DNA of 64,000 nucleotides, taken from positions 776,597 to 840,596 of the forward strand of contig CAVUYE010000001.1 of NCBI GenBank assembly GCA_963745665.1, given 5' to 3'. The translations under genes were made by a program, and so were the position numbers. Shown here piece by piece: positions 1-11,325 of the stretch (positions are counted from its first letter, which is position 1; every line of letters begins with the position of its first letter). The notes beneath the pieces were generated by a model. The model searched no databases. It had not been told where the DNA came from and saw nothing but the letters and a program-made list of their open reading frames with translations. This DNA is from Bog-473 sp963745665 (lineage in GTDB: Bacteria > Actinomycetota > Acidimicrobiia > Acidimicrobiales > RAAP-2).

Positions 1-1546
1 ACCAGAGGAACGTGTAGTCGGCCGGGGAGGAGTAGCTCGGGTGCGGTGCTGCGCCCTGATGGCCGTACGCTTCGAGCGGTGACGTGGGCCCGCCCCCCGC
101 CGGTGGGGCGCGGAACAACCCCGCGGAGAACGTGTAGGGCGTGAGATCCGGCCCGGCCAGCTGCACGCCCGTGAAGAACTGCTCGATCGGCGGGATGATC
201 GCCGGCGCGGCCAGCGAAGCGGGCGTGGCGTTGGGCCCGTACCACCAGCGGTAGAGACGGTCGGCGTCGCCGGTACTCACGGGTACTGGCACGCCGAGAC
301 TCGTCACGCCGAACGCGTGCGACCATTCGCTCGGGTCGTAGTAGCGCCCGAGCGACGAAGTGTCCGTCAGCGCGATTCCCGTGATGATCCACTCGGGGAA
401 GTAGCCGATGCTGGCACAGGCCTTGGTCAGGTAGATCGGCATGATGGGGTCGCCGGCGAAGATCACGCTGGTGGCGCCGGACGCCTTGAGCTTTTCGGCG
501 ATGGTGGCCGCCGACGTCGGCAGCGTGGTCAGGTTGAGCGTGTAGGTGAGGTCGGTGGGCGACGCCATGTCGACGTGTCCGGCCGTGAGCTTCTCGGTGA
601 GTTCCGCCGTCAGCTGGGCGTATCCCGGCAAGGGTGGCTCCGACGTCTCGCTCACGACGATGAACTTGCGCTTCTGGGCATGCAGGGAGGGATCGCCGGC
701 CCAGACGGCGTCCTTCCCGTTCAGCTTGGCGACGACGTAGTCGATGGTCTCGAAGAGCGAGGTGTCGGCCGTGGGGAGGTTGGCCCACTGGAAGGGCGCG
801 TTCTTCTGGATCTCGCCGTTGGTGGACGAGTCGCCGCACGCCAGGCACAGCACATGGAGGCGGGCCAGCTCGTCCTGGTAGGCGGTGGTCTCCCCCGGGC
901 CGTTGATGGACGCAAAGGCATGGAGTTGTTGGGCGACCGTGACGGCGTCGGCGTGTGCTGCCACCGGATCGGTGTCGGCCCCGGACGCGGTAAAGGGGAT
1001 CAGGTTCACATGGCGCCCGTACAGCCCGTAGACCTGGTTGAACATGGCAACGTAGGCCTGGGCGGTGGCGAGCTGTTGCGCGTTGGTGCCGGCTGCGCTC
1101 GAGATCGTCGACGCCAGCCCCCCCGGCTGCATCTGGTAGTAGACGACGTTGATGGCACTGCCCGAGACGCCGCTCGAGGTGGCGCCTCCGTTGGACCCCG
1201 TGAAGACCGGCACGCAGGGCGGGGCGTACACGCTCGGGATCTTCAGGCGTCCCGTCGCGTGATCGCACTCGGAGCCCCAGTCGTAGGCCGACGTCTTGCC
1301 CAGCTTGGCGGCCGCGGCGTAGGTGAGCGGCACGGTCGAGTGCCCGATCTGCTGGGAGCTCCCCGTGCCGGCGGACGTCGCGACGGTGGTCCCCTTGTTC
1401 TCGTGCGTCGTGGCCAGGATGCCGGCCGCGATGAGCGCGGCGACAATGAGGACGACGGGTCCGGCGCGGCGCAGCAGGCTGACCGCCGGCCAGGGACGCT
1501 CGGCCCGTGCGGGCGCCAGGCCCGGATCCGGCTCGGGCTCGTTCAT
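1..1546 (-). CDS. ABC transporter substrate-binding protein, Liv/amide type (partial, C-terminus beyond window)
   Basis: Extracytoplasmic solute-binding protein of a branched-chain-amino-acid-type uptake system; the ligand cannot be told from sequence. The gene starts at ATG 1546, overlapping the TGA of the upstream ATPase gene by 4 bp (ATGA), and runs off the left edge after at least 515 codons without a stop. Residues about 28-48 form one hydrophobic anchor (PVVLIVAALIAAGILA), followed by a Ser/Thr/Gly-rich linker. The rest has type-I periplasmic-binding-protein character: NVVYYQMQPGG, FASINGPGETTAYQDEL, and ATSVIFAGDPIMPIYLTKA near the second lobe. It is the last gene of a translationally coupled operon with the fused permease and ATPase genes, which fixes its role as their receptor. 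Confidence 0.85.
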   Translation of the reverse strand, partial: MNEPEPDPGLAPARAERPWPAVSLLRRAGPVVLIVAALIAAGILATTHENKGTTVATSAGTGSSQQIGHSTVPLTYAAAAKLGKTSAYDWGSECDHATGRLKIPSVYAPPCVPVFTGSNGGATSSGVSGSAINVVYYQMQPGGLASTISSAAGTNAQQLATAQAYVAMFNQVYGLYGRHVNLIPFTASGADTDPVAAHADAVTVAQQLHAFASINGPGETTAYQDELARLHVLCLACGDSSTNGEIQKNAPFQWANLPTADTSLFETIDYVVAKLNGKDAVWAGDPSLHAQKRKFIVVSETSEPPLPGYAQLTAELTEKLTAGHVDMASPTDLTYTLNLTTLPTSAATIAEKLKASGATSVIFAGDPIMPIYLTKACASIGYFPEWIITGIALTDTSSLGRYYDPSEWSHAFGVTSLGVPVPVSTGDADRLYRWWYGPNATPASLAAPAIIPPIEQFFTGVQLAGPDLTPYTFSAGLFRAPPAGGGPTSPLEAYGHQGAAPHPSYSSPADYTFLW

Positions 1547-4525
1547 GACGGGTCCACCTCCGTGGTCCTGGGCGTCGGTGTGGCAGTGGCGCCCGAGCGC
1601 GACAAGGCGAGAGGGTCGGAGCCGAGGAAGGCCTCCACAACGACTGGAGAGGCGAGGACGTCGCTCGACGATCCGCTGGTAAGTACGGTGCCCCGATCCA
1701 TCGCCACGAGACTGTCGGCCAGCTCGGTGATGAACGCGATGTCGTGCTCGACGACGAGCAGGGTGGCGTCGAGTCGGTCCCGCACGATGCGCAGCAGCCC
1801 GACCATGGCCTCGACCTCGCGCTGGGCGACGCCCGAGGAGGGCTCGTCGAGCAGGACGACGGAAGGCTGGTGGGCCACCACGGCCGCCAGGTCGACGAGG
1901 CGACGCGAGCCGGTCGAGAGCTCGCTCACCAGGTTGTCGGCGTAGCGGTCCAGGCCGAAAAGGTCGAGGAGCTCGTCCACGCGCTGCATCACGGCCGCCT
2001 CGGTCCGCACCTGGAGGGGCAGGCGCAGCATCGCGTTGAAGGGGTCGCTGACGTCGGTGAAACGTTCCAGCGAGACGGCCATTGCGTCGCGCACGGTCAA
2101 GCCGGAGAACAGCCGCGAGTCCTGGAAGGAGCGTCCAAGCCCGAGCCGGGCGCGGGCGGAGGCGGTCCGGTCCGTGACGTCGACGCCGGCCAGCTCGACC
2201 CGGCCCGCATCGGGACGGAGGAACCCGGACACCACGTCGAACAACGTCGTCTTGCCGGCGCCGTTGGGTCCGATGATCCCCACGATCTCGCCATGGTCGG
2301 CATGCAGGGACACGTCGTGCAGGGCGTTGTTGCCGCCGAAGCTGAGCGAGAGCTCGCGCACCTCGACCTCGGCCCGCCCGCCCTGTTTCGGTGCGACGAG
2401 GCCGGCCGCAGCAGCCGGCGACCCGAGCGCGTCGGAGGCCTTCTGCAGGTAGACGGACCACAGGAGCTCGGGGTGGGCGGCCAGCTCGTCGGCGGTCCCG
2501 GAGAAGCGCACGACGCCGGCCTCCATGACGTAGACGCGGTCGGCCACGGCCACGGCCACGTTCATCGACTGCTCGACCAGGAGGATGGCGGTGCCGCCCC
2601 GGCGCATCGACTCGATCGCGCCGAGCAGCTGCTCGACCACGATGGGGGAGAGGCCAAGCGAGAGCTCGTCGATGAGGAACAGCTTGGGGCGGGTGATGGT
2701 CGCCATGGCGAGGGCGAGCATCTGCTGCTGGCCGCCCGAGAGATTGGCGGCCCGCTCGTCGCGCCTCGGGGCCAGGGTGGGGAACGTGGTGAGGGCCTCG
2801 TCGATCATGTCGGCGTCGTGCTCGCCGCGTCGCCGGCCCTGCCAGGCCGCCACGCGCAGGTTGTCCTCCACGCGCAGGTTGGGGAAGATCCCCTCGCCGC
2901 CCGGCACCTGGGCCACGCCCAGGCGCGCGATCTCGTCGGGGGGCAGGTGCGTGATGTCGCGCCCGTCGAGGACGATGGCGCCGTGGTCGGCCTCGACCAC
3001 CCCGCCGATGGCCCTCAGCAGCGTCGACTTGCCGGCGCCGTTGGTGCCGACGACGGCGACGATCTCTCCCTCGCCGATTTCGATGGCCACGTCGGCCAGG
3101 ACGACGACGCCGTCGTAGCCCACGCTGAGTTCGCGCACGGCCAGGAGCGGCAGCCGGCCGGCCTGGCGGTCGGCCAGCATCTGGTTCCGGGTGCGCATGG
3201 AGGTCCACACGTCCTGCACGTCGCGTCCGATGAGTCCGCCGGCGCTGGCCACGATGAGCCCGCCGATGACGAAGATGGGGACCAGGATGAGCAGGCCGTA
3301 GCGGAAGCCCACCGCGTCGCCCACCGCCCCGACGATAGGCAGCACGAGGAAGCCGGGCAGCACGAACAGCGCGCCGATGGAGAAGCCGACGGAGCGCACC
3401 CGCGAGGGGATGGCGAGGGAAAGCGAGGCGAGCACGCCGGGTCCCACGATGGCCAGCGAGAAGTCGATGCCGGCGTTGCCGACGAAGGCCAGCGGGACGT
3501 TGGGGGCCAGCGCGAAGAGCACGGCGAACGCTGCGGCCACGAGCGAGGCCACCGCCAGCATGCGGAAGACGAGGCCGATGTCGCGGCGGGCCAGGCGGGT
3601 GGCGACGACGGCGCCCACCGCGAGGCCGGCGAGGTCGAAGAGCTGAATGGGCGCAATGAGGTAGGCGCGGTGCACCGCATCGAGGTGGAACGTCTCCTGG
3701 TACTGCAGTGAGGCGAGCGACGTGAACCCCGCGATGGCGGCGGCGAGGAAGGGCAGGGCGATGAAGATGCGGCGCAGCACCCCGATCTTCCAGACGGTCC
3801 GCCAGGCCTCTCCGAGCGAGGGCGGGGCCTCGACCGGCAGGTCGACCACGTCCGGGACTGGTGCGCCGGCGTCTCCCAGCGGCGCAGGCTCGCCGCGCTC
3901 GGAGGCGATCATCTGCTCGCTCAGCTCGAGCTGCTCGTGACGGCCCCGTGGCGGCTCGCGCAGGCGCAGGCCGACGATGACCACGAGCACGATGGGCACG
4001 GCGAAGAAGAAGAAGGGGGCGCGCCAGGTGAACAGCGGCGGCCAGGCCGGCACCGAGCAGCACACCGACGATGGCGCCGATGCTGATGCCCGAGCGGTGG
4101 GCCGAGTAGATGCGTGGACGGGCCGGCACGGGGTAGTAGTCGGCCAGCAGCGAGTTGTGCGTGGGGAAGATCACGGCCTGCCCCATGGAGATGCCGACCA
4201 GCATGATGGTGGCCACCACGACCCCCTGGGCGACGCCGAGGCCGATGGAGAACGCGGCGCCGACGAGCGCGCCGATCAGCGCGATGCGCACCCGGTTGGT
4301 GCGGTCGGCCAGGACGGCGATGGGGAGCGTGCAGGCCAGCGCCGACGCGCCGGCGATGGCGACGATCAGGAGTATGCCGGCGTTGGTGAGATGGAACGCG
4401 TCGCGGATGTTCGGCGTCAGCACGTTGAAGGCGCTCTGGGTGGCCTGGTCGAGCAACTCGATCCCGAACAGCACCCCGAGGGGGAAGAGCGAGGCGCCCG
4501 CACCGAACTTGGCCAGGCGGCTCAC
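1543..4525 (-). CDS. MFS-like membrane domain fused to LivF- and LivG-type ATPases (one frameshift)
   Basis: Predicted about 993-residue fusion. Residues 1 to about 430 look like an MFS carrier (DRTNRVR after the second helix, YSAHRSGISIGAIVG, about 12 hydrophobic segments). A LivF-type ATPase follows at about 465-700 (Walker A GTNGAGKST, signature LSGGQQQML, Walker B LFLIDELSLGL), then a LivG-type ATPase at about 715-960 (GPNGAGKTT, signature LSTGSRRLVDLA, Walker B VVLLDEPSSG). GTG 4525 overlaps the expected LivHM stop. The frame breaks near 4041-4048: removing one base from the GCCGCCGC stretch joins GAGLAA to LFTWRAPFFFF exactly. Whether this is a real mutation or a sequencing error cannot be decided here. 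The ATPases presumably energise the LivHM permease. The MFS part may be a partner, regulator or separate carrier; its role is unknown. Confidence 0.8.
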
Positions 4526-6526
4526 GGGACCAGCGCCCCCTCGACGGGACCGGGGACAGCCCGGCGGAGCGGCCCGGCGGCGTCGGGCCAGCCGTTCGAG
4601 CCCCCAGTCGCGCACGTCGTAGCACAGGCCCGCGAGCCCGCGAGGGAAGAGGATCAGCACGAGCAGCACGCCGAGCGCGGACGGGAAGAGCTGCCAGCTC
4701 GGCGGCAGATAGGTGGTGCTGCCCTCGACGATGGCGGCGCCGAGGATGGCGCCGAAGGTCGACCCCAGCCCGCCCACGGCCGTCGAGGTGAACACGACCA
4801 GGCTCACCGGCACCAGGAACGAGGTCTCCTGGTACGACTGGTTCACCACGAGCAGGAGGCAACCGGCCAGGCCCGCGATGAAGCCCGAGACCGCGAACGC
4901 GGTGAGCTTGGCCCACAGGACCCGCACGCCGTAGCCGGACGCCGCCCGCTCGTTGGCCGGCAGCGCGCGCAGGACGCGTCCGGTGCGGCTGTGGCGCAGG
5001 CCCTGCAGCGCGACCAGCACCAGGACCAGGACGCCGAGGCAGAGCTCGAAGACCGCCGTCTGGGAGGTGAGGGCGAGGCCGAACACGTAGGGGACGCCGA
5101 GCTGGGACTGGGGGATCCAGGAGAACTCTTCCCGCACGAGCAGGTAGCCCGAGGCGGCCAGGCTGAAGGCCAGGGTGGTGACGGCGGCGAACATCCCGTC
5201 GAGGCGCAGGGTGGGGATGCCGACGACGACGGCGACGGCACCGGCCGCCGTCCCGGCGAGGAGGAGGGCGAGGCTGAGGTCCCAGTGCCAGTCGAGCAGC
5301 GCGACGGCGCCGACGGTGGCCCCCACCGCGGCGAAGGACATCTGCCCGAGGCTGACCTGGCCCGACCAGCCGGTGAGCACGACGACGGAGCAGCCGACGA
5401 TGGCCAGCACCACCAGGGCGGAGCCGCGGATGACCTCGCCGGGGCCCATCCAGAGCGGCAGCGTGGCGGCGGCGGCGAAGGCGACCAACGCGCCCACCGG
5501 CCTCCCGACCCGCACCTCGGTGAGATCGCGCAGCGATGCCGGGAGCTCGCGCACGCTGCCGGCGAGCGCCAGCGACGACTCGACCTCGCGGTCGGTGCGG
5601 TTGGCGAAGAGCTGGCGCACCACGATCGCGGCGAACACGACGGCCGCCAGGACGGCCAGCCCGAGCGAGGGGTTGGCCGTGTCGTCCCACGCCACCCCCT
5701 GTTGGAGGATGCCGAGCGCCACGGCGGAGGCGGCGATGACGGGCAATTCGGTGAAGTTGCCCAGGGCGAGCGCGGCGAGGGCGGTCACCAGGGCGGTCAG
5801 CCCGAAGGTGGGATCGAGCGGGAGGCCGAGGATCGTCGCCTGGAAGAAGATGCTGACGAAGGACAGGACGCCGGCCACCACCCAGGTCACCGACTGCAGG
5901 CGCCCGACCGGGATGCCGAGCATGGAGGCCCGGTCGCGGCGGTCGCCGACGGCCTGCACGGCGAGCCCGACGTCGCTGCGGGTGAACCAGAGAGAGACGG
6001 CGGCCAGGCAGGCCAGCGAGACGATGACCGCCACCAGGTCGTTGGCGTCGAGGACGACGGGGCCGACGTGCCAGGCGAATTGCCAGGGGAAGCTCGCCAC
6101 GGCGGTGGCGATGGGCGCCTGGCCCCAGATCCGAGGGATGAGCAGGCTCAGGACGACGAGGAGCTGGGACAGGCCGATGGTGGCCACGGTGAGGATCAGC
6201 CGGGGCGAGCGCCGGAAGCGCCGCACCACCAGGATCTCGACGGTGGCCGTGAGGAGGAGCGAGGCCACCAGGCCGGTGGCGAGCCCGAGGAAGTAGTTGA
6301 CCCCGGAGAAGCCGATGAGCCCGACGGCGAGCACGGCCGGTGCCGTGCCCAGGTCGCCCTGGGCGAAGTTGATCACCTTGTTCAGGCGGTAGGTGAGGCC
6401 GAGGCCGACGGCCATGAGGGATCCGAGGAGGCCGAGCACCGCGCCTTGGAGCCAGACCCCGAACGGCATCGGGAACAAGAGGAGTTGGACGGCCAGGACC
6501 GCCCCGACGGAGACCGCCATCGCCAC
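4522..6526 (-). CDS. branched-chain amino acid-type ABC permease, LivH-LivM fusion
   Basis: Membrane permease of the Liv uptake system, with both halves in one chain of about 667 residues. The LivH half has GLTYRLNKVINFAQGDLG, the usual NFAQGD motif. The LivM half begins near residue 350 and carries LTGWSGQVSLGQMSFAAVGA and the C-terminal VVFTSTAVGGLGSTFGAILG. The frame from GTG 6526 (or ATG 6520) stays open into the next gene. Removing one base in a C or G run between 4535 and 4555 gives the ending GALVP and a TGA overlapping the next GTG by 4 bp. I take that as the true end; without it LivHM and the MFS domain would be one polypeptide. The start is uncertain because no good ribosome site precedes either codon. 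It heads a coupled three-gene operon. Confidence 0.8.
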
Positions 6527-6910
6527 CGCTGTCGACGCACGCCCCGGCAACCGCAGATGGGTGGTCAGCGACTCATGCCCTTCTCGTGGTCATGCCTCGT
6601 AGCGCATGGCGAACTCGCCCCCCCGGGTAGCTCACTGGCCGATTCGGCACCTGCTGGTCCTGCTCGTGGCGCGCCTCAGGGTAGCGGTCCGCCGATAGCG
6701 CGCCAAGGGTCCAATCTCCCTGCTGCACACGGCCGTTCTCCCACGGGACGGAGGAAGTCGGCCCGGCGCGTCGCTCAGGGACATCCCTGAGTGCTGCACC
6801 GCGCGCTCAGGGTGGGACCAGGGTCTTGCCGGATTCACGGTCAGGCCGGGTACGGCCAGGCTGGCAGCATGGAGGCGGCCGTCCACGGGACATCGACGAA
6901 ACGAGGCAGT
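6527..6910. other. divergent intergenic region (about 380 bp)
   Basis: Lies between the leftward Liv operon and the rightward MacB-type exporter, so it must hold both promoters. I see no convincing -35/-10 pair, inverted repeat or RNA. ATG 6869 is an alternative, longer start for the ATPase gene to the right. Confidence 0.5.
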
Positions 6911-7676
6911 GTGGCGCTCACCGAAGAAGCACCGGCAGCACAACGCCCCGCCTCACCGGCCGCGCACGCCGTCGACCTGACCAAGACGTACGGCACCGGG
7001 CAGGCGACGGTGCACGCCCTCGCCGGCATCACTGTCACGTTCGAGCGCGGCCGCTTCACCGCGGTCATGGGTCCCGTCGGGGTCGGGCAAGTCGACGCTG
7101 ATGCATTGCATGGCGGGTCTCGACCGCCCGACGTCGGGGCACACGTTCGTCGGCGACCTCGACATCGGCGACCTCGACGACAAGGGCCTGACCCAGCTGC
7201 GGCGCGACCGGATCGGCTTCGTGTTCCAGTCGTTCAACCTCGTCGCCACGCTCACAGCCGGCGAGAACATCACCCTGCCGGCCGACCTGGCGGGCAAGAA
7301 GGTGGACAAGGAATGGTTCGACTACCTGGTCGATCAGCTGGGCATCGGCGACCGCCTCACCCACCGTCCTACCGAGATGTCGGGTGGGCAGCAGCAGCGC
7401 TGCGCCTGCGCCCGGGCCCTGATCAACAAGCCCGACCTCATCTTCGCCGACGAGCCGACCGGCAATCTCGACTCGAACTCCTCCGCCGAGATGCTGGCCT
7501 TCCTGCGAAGGTCGGTGTCCGAGTTCGGCCAGTCCATCGTGATGGTCACCCACGACCCCCGCGGGGCGTCCTACGCCGACCGCGTCGTCTTCCTCGCCGA
7601 CGGCAACATCGTCGACGAGATGAGTGACCCCACCCCCGAGTCCGTCCTGGAGCGCATCGGCAGTCTGGGCGCCTGA
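6911..7676 (+). CDS. MacB/LolD-type ABC exporter ATPase (frameshift in Walker A)
   Basis: Cytoplasmic ATPase of a MacB/FtsX-type exporter, about 254 residues once corrected. The gene starts at GTG 6911 (alternative ATG 6869). The N-terminal part reads DLTKTYGTGQATVHALAGI. The Walker A region is broken: CCC is followed by one extra G at about 7076, turning the expected GPSGSGKST into a missense run. Removing that base restores GPSGSGKSTLMHCMAGLDRP and joins the downstream frame. Later motifs are intact: Q-loop FVFQSFNLV, signature MSGGQQQR, Walker B LIFADEPTGNLD, H-loop MVTHD. As written, no functional ATPase could be made, so this is either a sequencing error or a recent pseudogene. The permease starts one base after the stop. 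Confidence 0.85.
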
Positions 7677-7677
7677 C

Positions 7678-10198
7678 GTGTGGCGGGTCACTGTCAAGGG
7701 GCTGCTCGCGCACAAGCTCCGCCTGGCGTTGACGGCGCTCTCCATCGTCCTCGGCGTGACGTTCATCGCCGGGACGTTCGTCCTCACCGACACCCTGCAC
7801 AACACGTTCGACACGCTCTTCGGCAACATCTACCAGAACATCGACTTCCAGGTGCGCGGCGTGGCCCAGTTCGGCAGCGGCGGCACGGCGACGCGCAATC
7901 CGGTCCAGGAGTCGCTCCTCGCCAAGGTGCAGGCCGTCCCCGGCGTAGAGGCGGCCGACGGCTCGATCACCGGCTACGCGCAGTACATCGCGCCCGACGG
8001 CAAGGCGATCTCGACCGGAGGGGCGCCCACCCTCGGCCTCTCCTTCGACCCCAACCCGCAGATCTCGGAGCTCCGGCTCGTCCAGGGCACGAGACCGACG
8101 ACGCCCGACGACGTCGCCATGGACCTCGGCACGGCGCAGAAGTACGGCTTCAAGGTGGGTCAGCAGGTGCGGATATTGCTGCAGGGGCCGACGCAGACCT
8201 TCACCATCACCGGGCTGGTGCGCTTCGGGTCGGCCGACAACCTTGCCGGGGCCACCCTGGCCGCCTTCGACACGCCCACGGCCCAGAAGCTCATGGGCGA
8301 GGTGGGTCAGTTCGACGCCATCAATGTCGTGGCCCAACCCGGTGCCGACAAAGCGACCGTCGAGCGCGCCATCGCGCGCGTCCTGCCGCACAGCGCAGAG
8401 GTCGTCACCGGCCAGACCGTGGTCAACGAGGCGACGAGCGCCATCGGCCAGGCCCTGGGCTTCCTCAATACGGCGTTGCTCGTCTTCGCCTTCATCGCGC
8501 TGTTCGTCGGTGGCTTCACCATCCTCAACACCTTCTCCATCATCGTGGGCCAGCGCACGCGGGAGCTGGCGCTGCTGCGCATCGTGGGGGCGAGCCGACG
8601 CCAGGTGTTCCGCTCCGTCCTCGGTGAGGCACTGATCGTGGGACTGGTGTCGTCGCTGATCGGCCTCGGCCTCGGGGTGCTCGCCGCCATCGGGCTCGAG
8701 AAGCTGCTGAGCGGCTTCGGCGTCACGCTGCCGTCGGGGCCTCTCGTGTTCGAGGCGCGCACCGTCATCGTCTGCCTGGTGGTGGGTGTCGGCGTGACGA
8801 TGGTCTCGGCCATCAGCCCGGCCCGCCGCGCCGTGCGGATCGCCCCTGTGGTGGCGGTGTCCGATCGGCAGGCCGAGGACGACGTCCCGATGCGGCGGCG
8901 CTTCATCCGTGGCGGCGTCATCACGGTGGTCGGGGTGCTCCTGCTCGCCCTGGGGCTGACTGCGCCCGCCATCGCGGTGGTCGGCCTCGGCGCGGTGCTC
9001 GTCTTCGTGGGGGTGGCCATGCTGGCGCCCGCCGTGGCGCGGCCCATGGCCAGCGTCATCGGGCGCCCGCTCGCCCGGCTGCTCGGCACCTCGGGCCGGC
9101 TGGGGCGGGAGAACTCCATGCGCAGCCCCCGGCGGACGGCCCAGACGTCATCGGCCCTGATGGTCGGACTGGCCCTCGTCTCGGCCATTGCCGTGTTCGG
9201 TGCCTCCCTGTCTCGCTCGGCCACCGCCAGCGTCGACAACGCCATCAGCGCGGACCTGATCGTCTCGACCACGAGCACCGGTGGGACGGGCTCGTTCAGC
9301 ACCGCGGTGCCGAAGGCGGCCAGCGTCCCGGGCGTCACCGCCACGAACACCGTCTACGGCGACCAGTTCGAGGTGCGGGGGTCGCTCGAGTCCATCCTGG
9401 GTCTCGGGACGCAGAACCTCTCCCAGACCGTCATCTTGAGCATGACGTCCGGCAGCAGCCGGGCGCTGTCTGCCGGCGACCTGCTCATCGACACCACCAC
9501 GGCCAACTCGGACCACCTCGTCGTCGGCGACACCGTCCCGGTGCGGTTCGCGCTCGACGGGGCGCACCACCATGCGCATCGGCGGGATCTACCAGCCCAA
9601 CGCCCTGGCCGGGAAATACCTCGTCAGCGACGCGTTCTTCCTCCGCCACTTCCAGAACCCGCTCCCCGGCGCGTTGCTCCTGAAGACCGACGGGAGCCCC
9701 GGCGTGCAACAGAGGGTCACCAATGCTCTGGCCGCATACCCCAACGTGAAGGTGCAGTCCCGGGCGCAGTTCGAGGCGTCCCAGACGGCCCAGGTGAACA
9801 AGCTGCTGGGCCTGGTCTACGCCCTGCTCGCCCTGGCCGTGGTCATCGCGCTCATCGGCATCGTCAACACACTCATGCTCTCCGTCTTCGAGCGCACCCA
9901 CGAGATCGGCCTGCTGCGCGCGGTGGGCATGAAGCGGCGCCAGGTCCGCGCCATGATCCGCTCGGAGTCGGTGATCCTGGCCGTGTTCGGCGCCGTCATC
10001 GGCATCATCGTGGGGACGGGACTGGGCATCGCGCTGGTGTCGGCGCTGCACTCGCAGGGCATCACGAACACCGAGGTCCCGGTCTCGAAGCTGGTGATCT
10101 TCCTCATCCTGGCCGCGCTGCTCGGCCTGCTCGCCGCCAGCTGGCCCGCCCGCCGCGCCGCCAAGCTCGACGTGCTGGCCGCAATCGCAGCGGACTGA
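7678..10198 (+). CDS. FtsX/MacB-type ABC permease, two FtsX domains (frameshift near 9560)
   Basis: Membrane subunit partnering the ATPase just upstream, about 839 residues when corrected. GTG 7678 follows the ATPase stop directly; GTG 7624 is possible but would overlap it by 50 bp. An N-terminal helix (KLRLALTALSIVLGVTFIAG) leads into a MacB-type extracytoplasmic domain. The first FtsX unit has RTRELALLRIVGASRRQV; the second, near the end, has RTHEIGLLRAVGMKRRQV. The frame is lost in the four-G run 9559-9562: removing one G gives DGRTTMRIGGIYQPN and rejoins the frame ending at 10198. The substrate is unknown; family members export lipoproteins, peptides or lipids. Confidence 0.85.
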
Positions 10199-10312
10199 CG
10201 CCGCTGCGTGGCGGATGCGCGACCTGATGGCGACGCGGTCGAATGACTGCTCGACGGGTTCCGAGCGGGCCACGCCGGGCGCTGCGAAACGGAGGTTCGG
10301 TACAGTGCGGGC

Positions 10313-11257
10313 ATGACCACGACAGCGGCCTCCCCGCAGCCCGGCGCCTTCCGCCTTCCGGGCTACACCATCGCCGTCGGGCCCTTCACCCACGTGGCGG
10401 CGGAGCGGGATCGGCTGGCGGCGCTGCAGTGGCGCCATTTCGACGCACACCGACTCGGCGCGACCGTGGGGGCGGAGATCACCGGGGTCGATCTCACCGC
10501 GACCCTCCCCGACGAGGTGGTGGCCGAGCTGCGGCAGGCCTTGCACGACTACAAGGTCATCTTCTTCCGGGGCCAGGCCCTGGTTCCGCACCAGCACGTC
10601 GCGTTCGCGCGCCGCTTCGGCGACCTGGAGGTGCATCCATTCCTCCCGTCCAACACAGGTGAACCCGAGCTCGTGCGCTTCGAGAAGACCGCGCAGGTCA
10701 GCGGCTACGAGAACTCGTGGCACCACGACGTGACCTGGCGCGAGCGCCCGTCCATGGGGGCGATCCTCCACGCGATCTCGGTGCCCGACAGCGGGGGCGA
10801 CACGCTCTTCTCCGACATGTACGCCGCCTATGACGGACTCGATCAGGCGACGAAGGACGAGATCGACCAGCTGCAGGCCGTGCACGACTTCACCCAGACG
10901 TTCGGGCACTCCATGTCGGACGGGGAGCGCCGGAAGGCCCAGGGGCAGTACCCGCCGGTGCGCCACCCCGTGGTGTGTTTGCATCCCGCGACCGGAAAGC
11001 TGCATCTCTACGTCAATCGACCCTTCGTGAGCCACATTGAGGGGCTTGATCGGGAGTCCAGCCTCACGTTGCTCGACCGCTTGTGCCGACAGGCCGATGC
11101 CCCGGAGCACCAGTGCCGTTTCACCTGGACCACGGATGCGGTGGCCTTCTGGGACAACCGGGCCGTGCAGCACTACGCCTCGAGTGACTATTGGCCGCAA
11201 CGCCGCGCCATGGAGCGGGCGTCGGTGATCGGGACGGTGCCCGCCCGCGCCCGCTGA
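10313..11257 (+). CDS. TauD/TfdA-family Fe(II)/2-oxoglutarate dioxygenase
   Basis: Cytoplasmic 314-residue non-haem iron dioxygenase. The family hydroxylates small organic acids or sulfonates, using 2-oxoglutarate and O2; taurine-type substrates are typical but not proven here. Visible are AEITGVDLTATLPDEVVAEL near residue 55, the iron-binding HxD within SWHHDVTW near 140, and the distal histidine and 2-oxoglutarate-binding arginine in DNRAVQHYASSDYWPQRR near the C-terminus. Length and motif order are normal. It stands alone, 114 bp after the exporter genes and before a lipoprotein gene, so the neighbours do not reveal the substrate. GTTCGGTAC precedes the ATG without an obvious Shine-Dalgarno site. 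Confidence 0.88.
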   Translation: MTTTAASPQPGAFRLPGYTIAVGPFTHVAAERDRLAALQWRHFDAHRLGATVGAEITGVDLTATLPDEVVAELRQALHDYKVIFFRGQALVPHQHVAFARRFGDLEVHPFLPSNTGEPELVRFEKTAQVSGYENSWHHDVTWRERPSMGAILHAISVPDSGGDTLFSDMYAAYDGLDQATKDEIDQLQAVHDFTQTFGHSMSDGERRKAQGQYPPVRHPVVCLHPATGKLHLYVNRPFVSHIEGLDRESSLTLLDRLCRQADAPEHQCRFTWTTDAVAFWDNRAVQHYASSDYWPQRRAMERASVIGTVPARAR

Positions 11258-11325
11258 TGTTCCGACGGAACACACTGATCTGTTGGAACCCCCATTTCAG
11301 GACGGGTTCGTCGTACACTCCAGCC

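Noticed and set aside
3977..6790. Very long open frames antisense to the Liv operon, rich in Gly, Asp, His and Arg
   Set aside because: They are complementary shadows of high-GC codons; the minus strand encodes clear LivHM and MFS sequence.
10243..10662. Alternative frame overlapping the TauD gene start
   Set aside because: Shadow of the dioxygenase coding sequence, no family features.
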